Assembly (NCBI GenBank): GCA_016719885.1
Contig: JADJYF010000015.1
Coordinates: 62,001-126,000 of the forward strand
Direction of reading: 5' to 3'
Length of the DNA stretch: 64,000 bases
Source of the DNA: Pseudomonadota bacterium
Lineage (GTDB): Bacteria > Pseudomonadota > Gammaproteobacteria > Ga0077536
The notes below the pieces were generated by a model. It did not search any database. It worked only from the letters and a program-made list of their open reading frames with translations, and was not told where the DNA came from. The position numbers and the translations under genes were made by a program. Shown here piece after piece: positions 19,001 through 27,372 of the stretch (its first letter is position 1; each line of letters starts with the position of its first letter).

Positions 19001-19424
19001 CGTTCAGCCGTTGGTCGGACTTCGTTATCTCCTGCTCGCACAGGACGGATTCACAGAGACCGGAGCGCCGGGCGCGAATTTAGACATCGCGGGCGCGACG
19101 TACGACTCGCTACGATACTCGGCGGGAATCCGGGCCATGCGGTCTTACGATACATCCTGGGGAACCATCGCTCCGTATTTGCAAGCTCGCTGGACGCATG
19201 AAGTGCTGGACAATAAACGAGAGGTGGATGCGAATTTTGCCGGCGTGAATGGCAGCTCTTTCCTCTCCCAAGGAAACGTTCTTGGACGAAATTTTGGTGA
19301 ATTCGGTGTCGGTGCATCGGCGAAACTCGCCGAGCGAGTGGTGCTATACGTCGGCTATGATGCGCAGGTCAGCAACAACCAGAGCGCACACGGTATCGTC
19401 GGCGGCATGCAACTCAGTTGGTGA
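16025..19424 (+). pseudogene. large autotransporter adhesin interrupted by one frameshift
   Basis: Two overlapping frames together encode about 1,130 residues. The first (from ATG 16025, with AAGGA upstream) has a signal peptide ending AWADAGN and a glycine-rich passenger region of GG-dipeptide runs. The second continues with autotransporter-associated beta-strand repeats (GGTTVSGGTLRGSTDSLQG and similar) and a C-terminal autotransporter barrel ending QLSW, with the terminal aromatic residue expected of outer-membrane barrels. The frame changes near 17170: the repeat sibling predicts GSTDSLQG, and removing one C from the CCC at 17170-17172 restores it. It is a recent break, a sequence error, or less likely a phase switch, since the C run is only three long. 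Confidence 0.82.
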
Positions 19425-21062
19425 GCCTCGGCGATTGGTGTTGCCGGCCTTTACCTTAGCCCTGCGTGATGTGTTGATGATTTTTTGACGGCCATTGCTT
19501 TGCGCGCTTTGGAGCTCGGCATTCGTAGTGTCGCTCCAAGAACCATTGGTTTGGTATCTGCACTCAGATGAACATCCCGAAGGGACGAAAGACCCGACCA
19601 ATCCTACCCCGGTGAAGTCGACCGAGAGGACATCGCCACCTGTAGATGGATAAACCGCCCTCCGTCACCGGCGAGAGGTCGTTCGGCTATTTTCGTCGGT
19701 GTTTGGTCATCAAGTGGAGCCCACCGCAGAGGAGCAGGGCGCGAGTCCGGTTGTTGTTGATCGATCGGGAGCCGCGAACCTGTCGCTTTCGCCACGGTTG
19801 TCGCCAACCGCAAGTGAAGTCCATTCGAACCGAATAGAGTTTTCCCGATGGTGGGCGCAGGCGGGGGGGAAAGGGGGCTCGATCTGAGCCTGCGCCGCAA
19901 GCTGGGTTGCGATGGTCAAGCGTAGAGGTTACTGCCTGGAGAGCGATGCCAAGACAAGCATTGCTGAGCTGGTCGAGAAGGGGCCGACGATGATCTTGGC
20001 TGGTACGTGTCAAGGCCTGAGGCGATGGAGTCGACCGTCGGCGGGGAACTCATCGGCGACCAGCCCCGTATAGGACCGTCTGAACGCGCTGGGCCCCTCT
20101 TGGAGCGGCGCTCTCCCGCCGCGGAGCGCGATACTCGGGCCATTCGGCGCAAAGACCCCGTGAGTGGTCAGCGCGGGCAGGGGATCTAAGGCGTCGCGGC
20201 TTGGCCGACAAGGGCCGCCGACCGGCCGATGGAAGGCAAGTGGCCGAACATGAGGCGACGCCGTGCCGTCACGGACGGCCGTCTTCAGCGTGTCCAAGGC
20301 GGTATAATCGCCGTGGCGGTTAGCGACGGGCGCGGTTTTCCGGAGGTCGCCGGCCGGCGACGGCCGAACCGCTGGAGACTTCCTGCGAGCTGCGCCCGGC
20401 CGCTACACCGGCGTGCGGAGGCCCGGCCACCTGCCGCCTCAGGGCACCCGACGCCTCACACGCCGGCAGCGGTCTCGCAGCCATGAACACCTTGCGGCCG
20501 GGGCGGCGGACGGCGCTTGCCGGCGGGTGATGGACGAGCCAGACCGAAAGCTGGAGCTATCCCCAAGGCCATCGACAGACCACCGACCAATCCGAACGGA
20601 ACCGCACCAGTTGGCACGACGCGGGCCGGATTCGAAGCGTCGCCAGCCCAGGGCTGTTCTCCCGATCAACGCGTACCAACAAGCCCTGATGCTCGAGGTG
20701 CGCACCAGCGCAGCGCCGTCGGCGCCCGCCCTCTCTGCCCTTCAGCGATCACGGCCGGGAGCGGCGGCGGGCCCCGCGCGGCGTCACCGCGCCGAGCAGG
20801 GGCACGACGCCCGCGCCAGGCCCAGGGCGACCGGGCAAGGAACCGGGGTCAAGGACCGCGTCTGCCGTCGGCGGCGGGTCGACGCCTTCGGCGTTAGCGA
20901 CAGGCTTTCCGGGAGCGCCGGCCGGCTGATACAGCACACCCTACTCGGCATTGATCGCAGGAGAACGCCAGCCGCGCCGGCGGCACGCGCAGCATCGAGT
21001 GAACACCTGCTAGACACACACCCCACACCCCGCCACCACGCACCCTCCAGGACCGCCACAGG
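19425..21062. other. 1.6-kb region without a recognisable gene
   Basis: I read both strands and found no open frame with a ribosome-binding site, signal peptide or family motif. Several GC-driven open frames overlap here. A short minus-strand stretch near 20165 (THGVFAPN) recalls the end of IS91-type transposases but is too short to call. A TATAAT at 20306-20312 has no matching -35 box. Probably decayed DNA. Confidence 0.5.
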
Positions 21063-21978
21063 TCAAGTGGGAGCGGCGGCGCGAGGGGAGTCAGACCAGA
21101 CATCGATGAGGCCGTCGTCGAACACGAAATCGGGAAACAGCACGATGCCGTCGACGTCGTAGAGACCGCTGAGATCGGGGTCCTCGGGATCGAACTCCGG
21201 TGCCGCGAGACCGGCCATGCCGACACTGAACCCAGTTCATCGCCGGCCGTCGCAACAAAGGACAAGGCCATCACCGCCTCGAGGTTCGCCGGCGAGAGGC
21301 TCACCAGCTCGAAGGCGGCGCCGGGATGGACAGTGGTCCCGCCCGCTCCCGACACGCTGCTCTCGAAGTCGGCCTTGACCACACCGGGGTCGAGTGCGTT
21401 GGTGAATATCGAGAGCGCCGCGCTGAAGACCTGGAAGTCGAGCGGACTCGCAGGATTCACGCGGCCCGCGCCCAGCGAGCCGAGCAGTTCCAGCGTCGGC
21501 ACACCCTGGGTGGCGAGAAAGCTGCCGTGCATCTGCAGCAGCACGGTGACCAGTCCGCTGGCACCCGGTCGCCGCCGACCGTCGCCTGCAGCGACAGTAC
21601 CGAGGTCGCGTGACTGACGGCGAGCGTGTCACCGATCTTCGGTTCGGAGACCGCGGGGTCTTCGGGCGTGCCGATCACGGTCTGCACCGTGGTGGCATCG
21701 GCCTCGAGTTCGAAACCCGCGTAGCCGCCGAGCACGCCGCTGGTGGTGTCGGCCTCGGCGCTGGTGACCGCGGTGTAACCGACGTCCGAGGTCACCGGCG
21801 CACGAGCCTCGTTCAAGCTGGCGGTGCTACCGTCGGTGACGGTGAGCAAGCCGGGCGTCGTTGCCGGCGGGTGCGAGATGATGGCGGCGCCATCGGCGAG
21901 TACGCCAGGCGCGACGCCGATGCCGGTGACCAGCAGCGTCACGGCCCCTAACAGTCTTCGTACGGACTGGTACTTCAT
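21063..21978 (-). pseudogene. secreted protein gene with two frameshifts, family unknown
   Basis: Strong start: GGAGGGAG before ATG 21978, and a clear signal peptide (MKYQSVRRLLGAVTLL...GVLADGAA). The protein then follows three frames: the first to about 21565 (ending VLSLQATVGGDR), the second to about 21220 (GASGLVTVLLQMHGSFLATQ through SFVATAGDE), the third to the stop at 21063 (MAGLAAPEFDPEDPDLSGL). The first break sits at a CCC run (21564-21566). Joined, it gives about 300 residues of exported protein. I do not recognise the family. Confidence 0.6.
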
Positions 21979-22559
21979 CGGACTCCCTCCTCTTGTGTTC
22001 GATGGTGCGGCATCCACCGCCTGTGCAGGGCTGACGACGCCGCCCCGTCGTCACGGCACGCCTCACCTGGAAGGAAAGCGTCCACCGCGGCAAGACCCCG
22101 CACGTGGCAGCGGCGTCGATGAAACCCGGGCTCGCTTGCGCGCCCCCTGCCCGGAGTTGCGACCAAGATGGGGACTCGCGCCCGCGCGGTCCGTGAAATG
22201 CATCGCAGATCGCCACCGCGATGAACGCCGATGCCGAAGATAAGCGCTTGCTCTATCAACGCTACGAAGACTCGTGGAAGAACCGCTTCGTCGACGCGTG
22301 CGAACGTCGGCGAACGGACATCGACGGGACCGGCGATGCATCTGTAGGAACACGAACACCAACCACCGGCTTCGATCTTCCGCGGAGGCAGACGCGAGCG
22401 GCCTTGCGTCGTTCCACGGGGCAGACGGGTCTGGCCGGTGTCGCCGTGGCGGATGGACAGGACAACCACCCGATTCGACGAATTCGTGCCGAAAACCGCG
22501 CCCCGCTGTCGCTGAGTGAACCGCACAAGCTTCTTCGCGGCGCGCCGCAACACCCGGGT
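21979..22559. other. 580-bp region without a supported gene
   Basis: Contains the leader of the minus-strand secreted-protein gene and then sequence with several open frames on both strands, none with a start signal or recognisable motif. Confidence 0.45.
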
Positions 22560-22564
22560 ACCCG

Positions 22565-22693
22565 GTTACTTGCGCCACGAACTTCTGTAGCGGTGGTGGA
22601 CAGTGCGCATCCGTCCCTCGATCACGAGGCCGTTGCGTCCAGGGAGAACCCGGCCACCTTGCGACCCTGTTGCGGCCCGACCGCGATGCGGTA
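22565..22693 (-). pseudogene. IS91-family transposase remnant
   Basis: The minus strand reads YRIAVGPQQGRKVAGFSL and then meets stops. YRIAVGPxxGRK followed some distance later by AGFSLHA is characteristic of IS91-type (Y2/HUH rolling-circle) transposases. Here the two motifs are directly joined, suggesting an internal deletion. No element ends are visible. Confidence 0.4.
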
Positions 22694-22759
22694 GGTGATC
22701 GACGACCCCAGGAGTTGGTCCAGCGAGCCGGACCTCCAGTTTCGAACTGTCTACGTGAC

Positions 22760-23021
22760 GGGGGAGCTTACGGCCCCGCGCCGGGCAGCTACAAGGAATT
22801 CGTCAAGTTCGCGTCCATCAAGGATGGTTGACGGCGTGCCCAAGGCCAACGCCATGGTGCGTCATCGGGTGGCAGCGCAGGAGGCTACCGAACGAACCGC
22901 GCGCAAGCTGTTCCCGGTGGTCTAAGAAGCCAACGATCAGCCCACGACCGATGTGCTGACGCAACGCACCGACATGCACGAAAAACCCGCGTGGATGCTG
23001 CGCAGCTTGCTGGAAGCGTGA
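22760..23021 (+). pseudogene. dps (DNA-binding ferritin-like protein) 3' remnant
   Basis: The Dps C-terminal half is readable in two frames. First comes AYGPAPGSYKEFVKFASIKDG, then after a frame change GVPKANAMVRHRVAAQEATE and RTARKLFPVV, a TAA stop at 22923-22925, and then [14 protein letters not shown] and [12 protein letters not shown] to the end. LTQR...[12 protein letters not shown] is the conserved Dps end. One frameshift, one nonsense codon and loss of the N-terminal half (ferroxidase residues) make it non-functional. Confidence 0.65.
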
Positions 23022-23056
23022 TTGCAGCTGATTGGGTGTGTTGGCGGTGGCGGCAA

Positions 23057-24166
23057 TTACATCAGCCACTGCGGCTTTAACAGCATCACTACACCCAGTA
23101 ACAGCATCACCGCGCCGCTGATGAGCTTGAGCCAGCGGCCGGCTTGCTCGGTTAGTTTGTTGCTGCTCAATGCCAGCACTGCGGTGCCGACCATCAGGCT
23201 GTCGTCGGCAATGTAGCCGGCGATATACAGCGCAAGGTACGCATGGTGCGCGCTGGTGCTGAGCTGCTGCTGCACAAGAATCGCCGTATACAGCGCAGGA
23301 AATCCCGCCGTGCACAACAACTCGATGACGTTGACGATCACCGCCAGCACTGCCGCCGACAACAGCGCCAGTGGCAATGATCTAGCGTTGACGATGCGGC
23401 GCATGCGCGCGTAAATCCCCGGCTTGGCGCGCGCGGGAATCGACAGCGTGAAGGCCGCCTGCCTGCGGCGAAATTCATTGACATTGATGGCGCCGATCAC
23501 GATCGCCAATGCCGCCAGCACCAGTCGCAGCCAGGTCGACAGGCCGACCGCGAGGAACACATTGAGCCACGCCGCCATGAAGGCGAAATACACTGCCCCA
23601 CTGACGAGCACGAAGGTGCCGGCGATCAAGGCCATGCGCAGTCGATTGCGCAAATGCACCAGCAGCGACAGCAGAAACAGCAACACCCACATCGCACACG
23701 GGTTGAAGCCATCGAGCAGGCCAACCAGCAGCGTGAACGTCGGCAAGCCCAGCTGCGTCACGCTGATCGCGCCCAGTAGCGGCAGTGTGATGGTGTCGGC
23801 GGCCACCGCGCGCTTGGCCAGCAACGCATGCAGCTCGTGTGTGTCATCGGCATCGAACCCCACCAGCACGCCACCGTTGAATACAAAACTCGGCACCCCG
23901 GGCGGCCAGACACCGGCTGCGCGTGACAGTGTGGTCAACCGCTCGCGCGCGGCGGGATCCTTTTCAACATCGTGAATGTGTATCGTCAGCGCCGGGTATT
24001 GCTGCTGCAGTGTGGGCAGATACACTTTGGCGGCGGCGCAATGCGGGCAGCCTTCGCGCACATAAATGTGCAGCTCGCCACTGGCCACACTCTGTGCGTC
24101 GGCGCGCGCAGTGGCGCTGTGCAGCATCAGCAGCAAGGCACTCAGGGTGGCGACGAAACGCAGCAT
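23057..24166 (-). CDS. thioredoxin-like protein fused to DsbD/CcdA-type membrane domain
   Basis: A 369-residue protein. It has a signal peptide (end TARADAQS) and a periplasmic glutaredoxin/thioredoxin fold with the redox pair C40-P-H-C43. It then has a multi-helix membrane domain with two intramembrane cysteines, C157 in DGFNPCAMW and C285 in ELLCTAGFP. These contexts are those of DsbD/CcdA electron carriers, so a thiol relay from cytoplasmic thioredoxin through the membrane pair to the N-terminal domain is inferred. GGAAG precedes the ATG. It is intact although flanked by the Dps and Ada remnants. Confidence 0.85.
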   Translation of the reverse strand: MLRFVATLSALLLMLHSATARADAQSVASGELHIYVREGCPHCAAAKVYLPTLQQQYPALTIHIHDVEKDPAARERLTTLSRAAGVWPPGVPSFVFNGGVLVGFDADDTHELHALLAKRAVAADTITLPLLGAISVTQLGLPTFTLLVGLLDGFNPCAMWVLLFLLSLLVHLRNRLRMALIAGTFVLVSGAVYFAFMAAWLNVFLAVGLSTWLRLVLAALAIVIGAINVNEFRRRQAAFTLSIPARAKPGIYARMRRIVNARSLPLALLSAAVLAVIVNVIELLCTAGFPALYTAILVQQQLSTSAHHAYLALYIAGYIADDSLMVGTAVLALSSNKLTEQAGRWLKLISGAVMLLLGVVMLLKPQWLM

Positions 24167-24305
24167 GGGTTGGCTTCCAACGTGGCGATGGGCAGACGGT
24201 AGTCAACCAGCTGCGTGTTGCGCAAGATTCGGAGTGCTCGCCACCGTGCCGCCGCGTACAGTCGCGCTATCCAATCCTCAGCCGAATACCCACCTGCAAG
24301 CCTAA

Positions 24306-24609
24306 GGCGCCGATATCGTCACTCGCGCATGCCCTGTGCTGGCGAGCGAGACGCCGTTGCCGACACTGGCACAATTGACCGCCGCCGTCGCGCTGTCGCC
24401 GCATCAGTTGCACCGTCTGTTTCGCACCTGCACCGGCGTCACACCGCATGCCTATGCACGACAGCTGCGGGCAAAGCGTTTGCGCGTGGCGCAGCAGCAA
24501 TTCCGTGATGAGGAATCGATCGACGGCGACACGGCGTTTGAAACTATGGTCGCGCAAGTGGTTGGGTTTATCGAAGCGCCGCAAATCGGCTTGCAGCTGC
24601 CGTTGAATC
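24306..24609 (+). pseudogene. ada (adaptive-response alkyltransferase/regulator) internal remnant
   Basis: After a stop at 24303-24305 the frame reads DIVTRACPVLASETPLPTL, then ALSPHQLHRLFRTCTGVTPH and AYARQLRAKRLR. This is the AraC-type helix-turn-helix of Ada. It is followed directly by AQVVGFIEAPQIGLQLPLN, the start of the methyltransferase domain. The linker between them is shortened, and the phosphotriester-repair N-terminus and the alkyl-acceptor cysteine region are absent. The frame then runs into unrelated sequence. Confidence 0.65.
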
Positions 24610-24734
24610 CAGCGCTCGTAACCCGGCGTCGTCGCCAAGCCATCGACATTGGGGAGCTGCAAGAAATCAAGCTGTTCAGCCTGTGCCGCTATTGCGAATG
24701 ACAATAGGGGCGCCGTCAGGATGCTAAGGCGAAT
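24580..24734 (-). pseudogene. 5' fragment of a secreted-protein gene
   Basis: The minus strand reads a signal-peptide-like start IRLSILTAPLLSFAIAAQAE, then QLDFLQLPNVDGLATTPGYE. GGAGG stands five bases before an ATT codon (24734-24732) where a start would be expected, so an ATG may have mutated. The similarity ends where it meets the Ada remnant. Family not recognised. Confidence 0.35.
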
Positions 24735-24999
24735 GGAGTCCTCCGGGCAGCGATGCTGCTCTTCGTTATAGTTTTCAAGGAAAGAACAAGCGGCTGGATG
24801 TGCGCTTGCGTCCGCGCCGAGTATATCCGTCGATGTGCGGACGGGGCACTTGTTGAAAACGTCGGTGACGCGTTGTCGGCCGCCACCGGACTTGCGCCGT
24901 ATGCCGGACGCCCCGCGCCCTAAGAGTCAGGCGGTTTCAGACGCCTCCGGGCTGACGCCATCGAGATGGCGGTGACGCCGATGGCGATTGCGCACCACC

Positions 25000-25881
25000 T
25001 CAATGCAGTCGAAGACGTCTGCGCGGGCCAACTCGCGCAGGCCGTCGAATTGCTGAAGACGACCGCGGAAAATACGCGCCGTGCTGCCCGGCTCGGCCAC
25101 CGCCGGCGCGGCAATCACCGGCGCAGCCGCGCCGTCCCCGTCGCCGTCGCCCGCGAGCAAGCAGGCCCAGTACGCCCGAACCGAACAGCACCACCGTCGT
25201 CGGCAGTGGCACCGGGCTGCGCGCGGCCAGGTCGGTGTCCTGGAAGAAGCTGAAGCTGGCCAAGTCCATGCCGGGGCGCGCGAACTCGATGGTCATGGTG
25301 TAGAAGAGATCGCCCAACGGCGCGGTGCCAGCGATGCCCACGGGATCGCTGTAGGTCACAGTCGCATCGAAATCGCCGACGTCGAAACTGAAACGGCGTC
25401 CCCGTTCAGAGCCGGTGGAGCACGGCAGCGAGAAGCCGCTCGCGGACGAGTAGGTCGCACAGGCATTGCCGGCACCCAGGTCGTACATGTCGACATCGAA
25501 CAGCACGCGGCCAGGCTGGCCGTGCAGGACGATGCGGTGAATCGGCGCGTGACTGGTGGAATTGGAGACATTCCAGGCAGCGAAGCCGGTGTCTGCGTCG
25601 GACGTGCCCATCGCCCAGCCGACGCCGACGGCCTTGCCGGCCGTGGTGGCGCTCCACACGCGGCTGTCGGCCTCGCCGTCCGTACGCAGGATGGACACCT
25701 CCATGTCACGCATGTCGATGCGCGTGATGCTGGCCTCGAGTATGCCGGGCACGTCCTGTGGCGCGGAGACTCCGAAGACGTGGCTCACCGCCGCCGAGGC
25801 CGACGCTGCGACCAGGCTGCCAGCAAGCGCGAACCCCGCGGTGGCCAGGCCAACCGATGAACCGTGACGAATCCCGATCAC
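25000..25881 (-). CDS. exported VPLPA/PEP-CTERM-type protein
   Basis: Start GTG 25881 has AGGGAGGT eight bases upstream and is preferred over more distal in-frame codons. A signal peptide (GLATAGFALAGSLVAASASA) is followed by a beta-rich domain of about 190 residues. Then comes PVPLPTTVVLFGSGVLGLLA plus RGRRRR: a VPLP motif, one hydrophobic helix and a basic cluster, the tripartite signal handled by exosortase-type enzymes. Oddly the frame runs about 45 residues beyond the basic cluster, whereas such signals are normally terminal, so the natural stop may have been lost by a small indel. The domain function is unknown. Confidence 0.75.
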   Translation of the reverse strand: MIGIRHGSSVGLATAGFALAGSLVAASASAAVSHVFGVSAPQDVPGILEASITRIDMRDMEVSILRTDGEADSRVWSATTAGKAVGVGWAMGTSDADTGFAAWNVSNSTSHAPIHRIVLHGQPGRVLFDVDMYDLGAGNACATYSSASGFSLPCSTGSERGRRFSFDVGDFDATVTYSDPVGIAGTAPLGDLFYTMTIEFARPGMDLASFSFFQDTDLAARSPVPLPTTVVLFGSGVLGLLARGRRRRGRRGCAGDCRAGGGRAGQHGAYFPRSSSAIRRPARVGPRRRLRLH

Positions 25882-25975
25882 GACGACTACCTCCCTGGTG
25901 GACGAACGAGCGCGGCCGTGGCGGACACTCGAACGCGACTCAACCAACCTGCCCACGGCAACGATGTGAAGTCAT

Positions 25976-27031
25976 TCACCTGGACGACCGCGAGCCCGTG
26001 TGACCGTGAGCAGGAGCGGGCTCCCAGGCCTGCATGACCCGGCGGCGTAGTGCCGCGCCCATCACACCCACTGCGCCGAACAGCAGACCGAACCCGCCGG
26101 GGAGCGGCACTGGCACCGGCTGCTCCGTGAGCACCATTCCCCGCACGTCGATGCCCGGGAGTTGGCTCGCGAGATAGGCCGCGGGATCGCTCGACAGCGC
26201 GAAGGGGTCGCCGATGGCGGCAAAGCCGCCGACCTCGAATCCCGGAATCTCGAGCCAGGCCTCCAGCACGTACTTGACGTTCACGAAGTCACCGTTCTGG
26301 AACAGGCCGAGATCGGCCGTACCGAACACGGGCTCGGTACGGATGACGTTGTGGCTCAGGCCGTTGCGCAACTCGGTAATGAGCGACACGCCTGGCTGCA
26401 GGAAATCACCGGAGGTGGCCAGGGTCGGCAGAGCGAGGCCGGGCCCGCTGCGCAACGTGGCGAGCGACTCGTCGATTTGCACATCTTCAACACTGATGGC
26501 CGCGCGGAACCCCGCTTCGCCGGTAAAGCCGCCAAAGGCGGTCAAGCCCGCCTCGCCCGGAAACAACAGGTAGTCCAGGAACACCCGCACCTGCGAATGC
26601 GGAATCAGGTTCGACACCTGAGCGGAAATGCTCCATTCCGTCCTCGCCTCCGCGCGGTGAAAGGGCAACCCGTCGGCAATCGCCGCATCGACGCGGGTTG
26701 CGTTGAAGCCCTCGACGCTCTGGTAGGCACGCAACTCGGCTGGCAGGAACAAGGTGTCACCTATCGCTCCCGCGGGCGGCGTGAAATCCGGGACGATACC
26801 CACGCGTTGCGCGGCTTGCCCCGGCGGTGGAGACGCGCCGCGAAAGAACAGCGAGTCACTTGGTAACGAGGCGATGTAGGAAAGGTGCGAGGCATCGGTC
26901 CCCGCTTCGTAACGGAGGTGCGCCTCGATCCTCGTGCTTTGCAGGGTCATTTGCGCCAGCGTCACGGGCGCGAACGCCAGGATCGCGAGCGCGAACAAGG
27001 TGCGGCGCTGAGTTGAGAATCGGTCGGGCAT
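25976..27031 (-). CDS. exported VPLPA/PEP-CTERM-type protein
   Basis: About 351 residues from ATG 27031, which has GGGAGG seven bases upstream; the open frame extends further back but without a start signal. It has a signal peptide (LFALAILAFAPVTLAQ), a long beta-rich exported region, and a C-terminus with PVPVPLPGGFGLLFGAVGVM followed by GAALRRR: the VPLP motif, hydrophobic segment and arginine cluster of a surface-sorting tail. It is 94 bp upstream of the neighbouring VPLP-tail gene on the same strand, so the two may be co-transcribed. No exosortase gene is in the window. Confidence 0.78.
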   Translation of the reverse strand: MPDRFSTQRRTLFALAILAFAPVTLAQMTLQSTRIEAHLRYEAGTDASHLSYIASLPSDSLFFRGASPPPGQAAQRVGIVPDFTPPAGAIGDTLFLPAELRAYQSVEGFNATRVDAAIADGLPFHRAEARTEWSISAQVSNLIPHSQVRVFLDYLLFPGEAGLTAFGGFTGEAGFRAAISVEDVQIDESLATLRSGPGLALPTLATSGDFLQPGVSLITELRNGLSHNVIRTEPVFGTADLGLFQNGDFVNVKYVLEAWLEIPGFEVGGFAAIGDPFALSSDPAAYLASQLPGIDVRGMVLTEQPVPVPLPGGFGLLFGAVGVMGAALRRRVMQAWEPAPAHGHTGSRSSR

Positions 27032-27372
27032 GACATCGCCTCCCTGCGTATGCGAATCATCGGCCTGGCGGCGAAGAACGCCAGCGGCCAGGCGCTCGGC
27101 TGTTCCACACACTAGTCGCTGCCGCGGCTCACGACCCGGTAACTGTTCACGTTGTTGATACCTTGTGTGCCGCGGCGAAGGTGGCACGCCCCCCTCCGCC
27201 GCGCGACGCTCGCGGCTGGCGCACGCTTCAGCGCCATCGCGTCGGTCATCACCGGGATCATGCGCAAGCCCTCGCGCGCATCGACGGCCAATTGGTGGCG
27301 TCGAGACCTGCCCGCCCTCGAACAGTCCGCGTAGAATGCCGCATCCTCCCTCGCGGGCAGTGGTGGTCAATC
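27032..27372. other. 341-bp divergent intergenic region
   Basis: Separates the minus-strand VPLP-tail gene from the plus-strand adenylate cyclase pair and must hold both promoters. I see no convincing -35/-10 pair or operator. Confidence 0.4.

Noticed and set aside
20160..20190. IS91-type transposase end (THGVFAPN) on the minus strand
   Set aside because: Only about eight residues match and the surrounding reading does not continue the similarity.
20300..20330. TATAAT promoter box
   Set aside because: No -35 element at suitable distance and no gene or RNA downstream.
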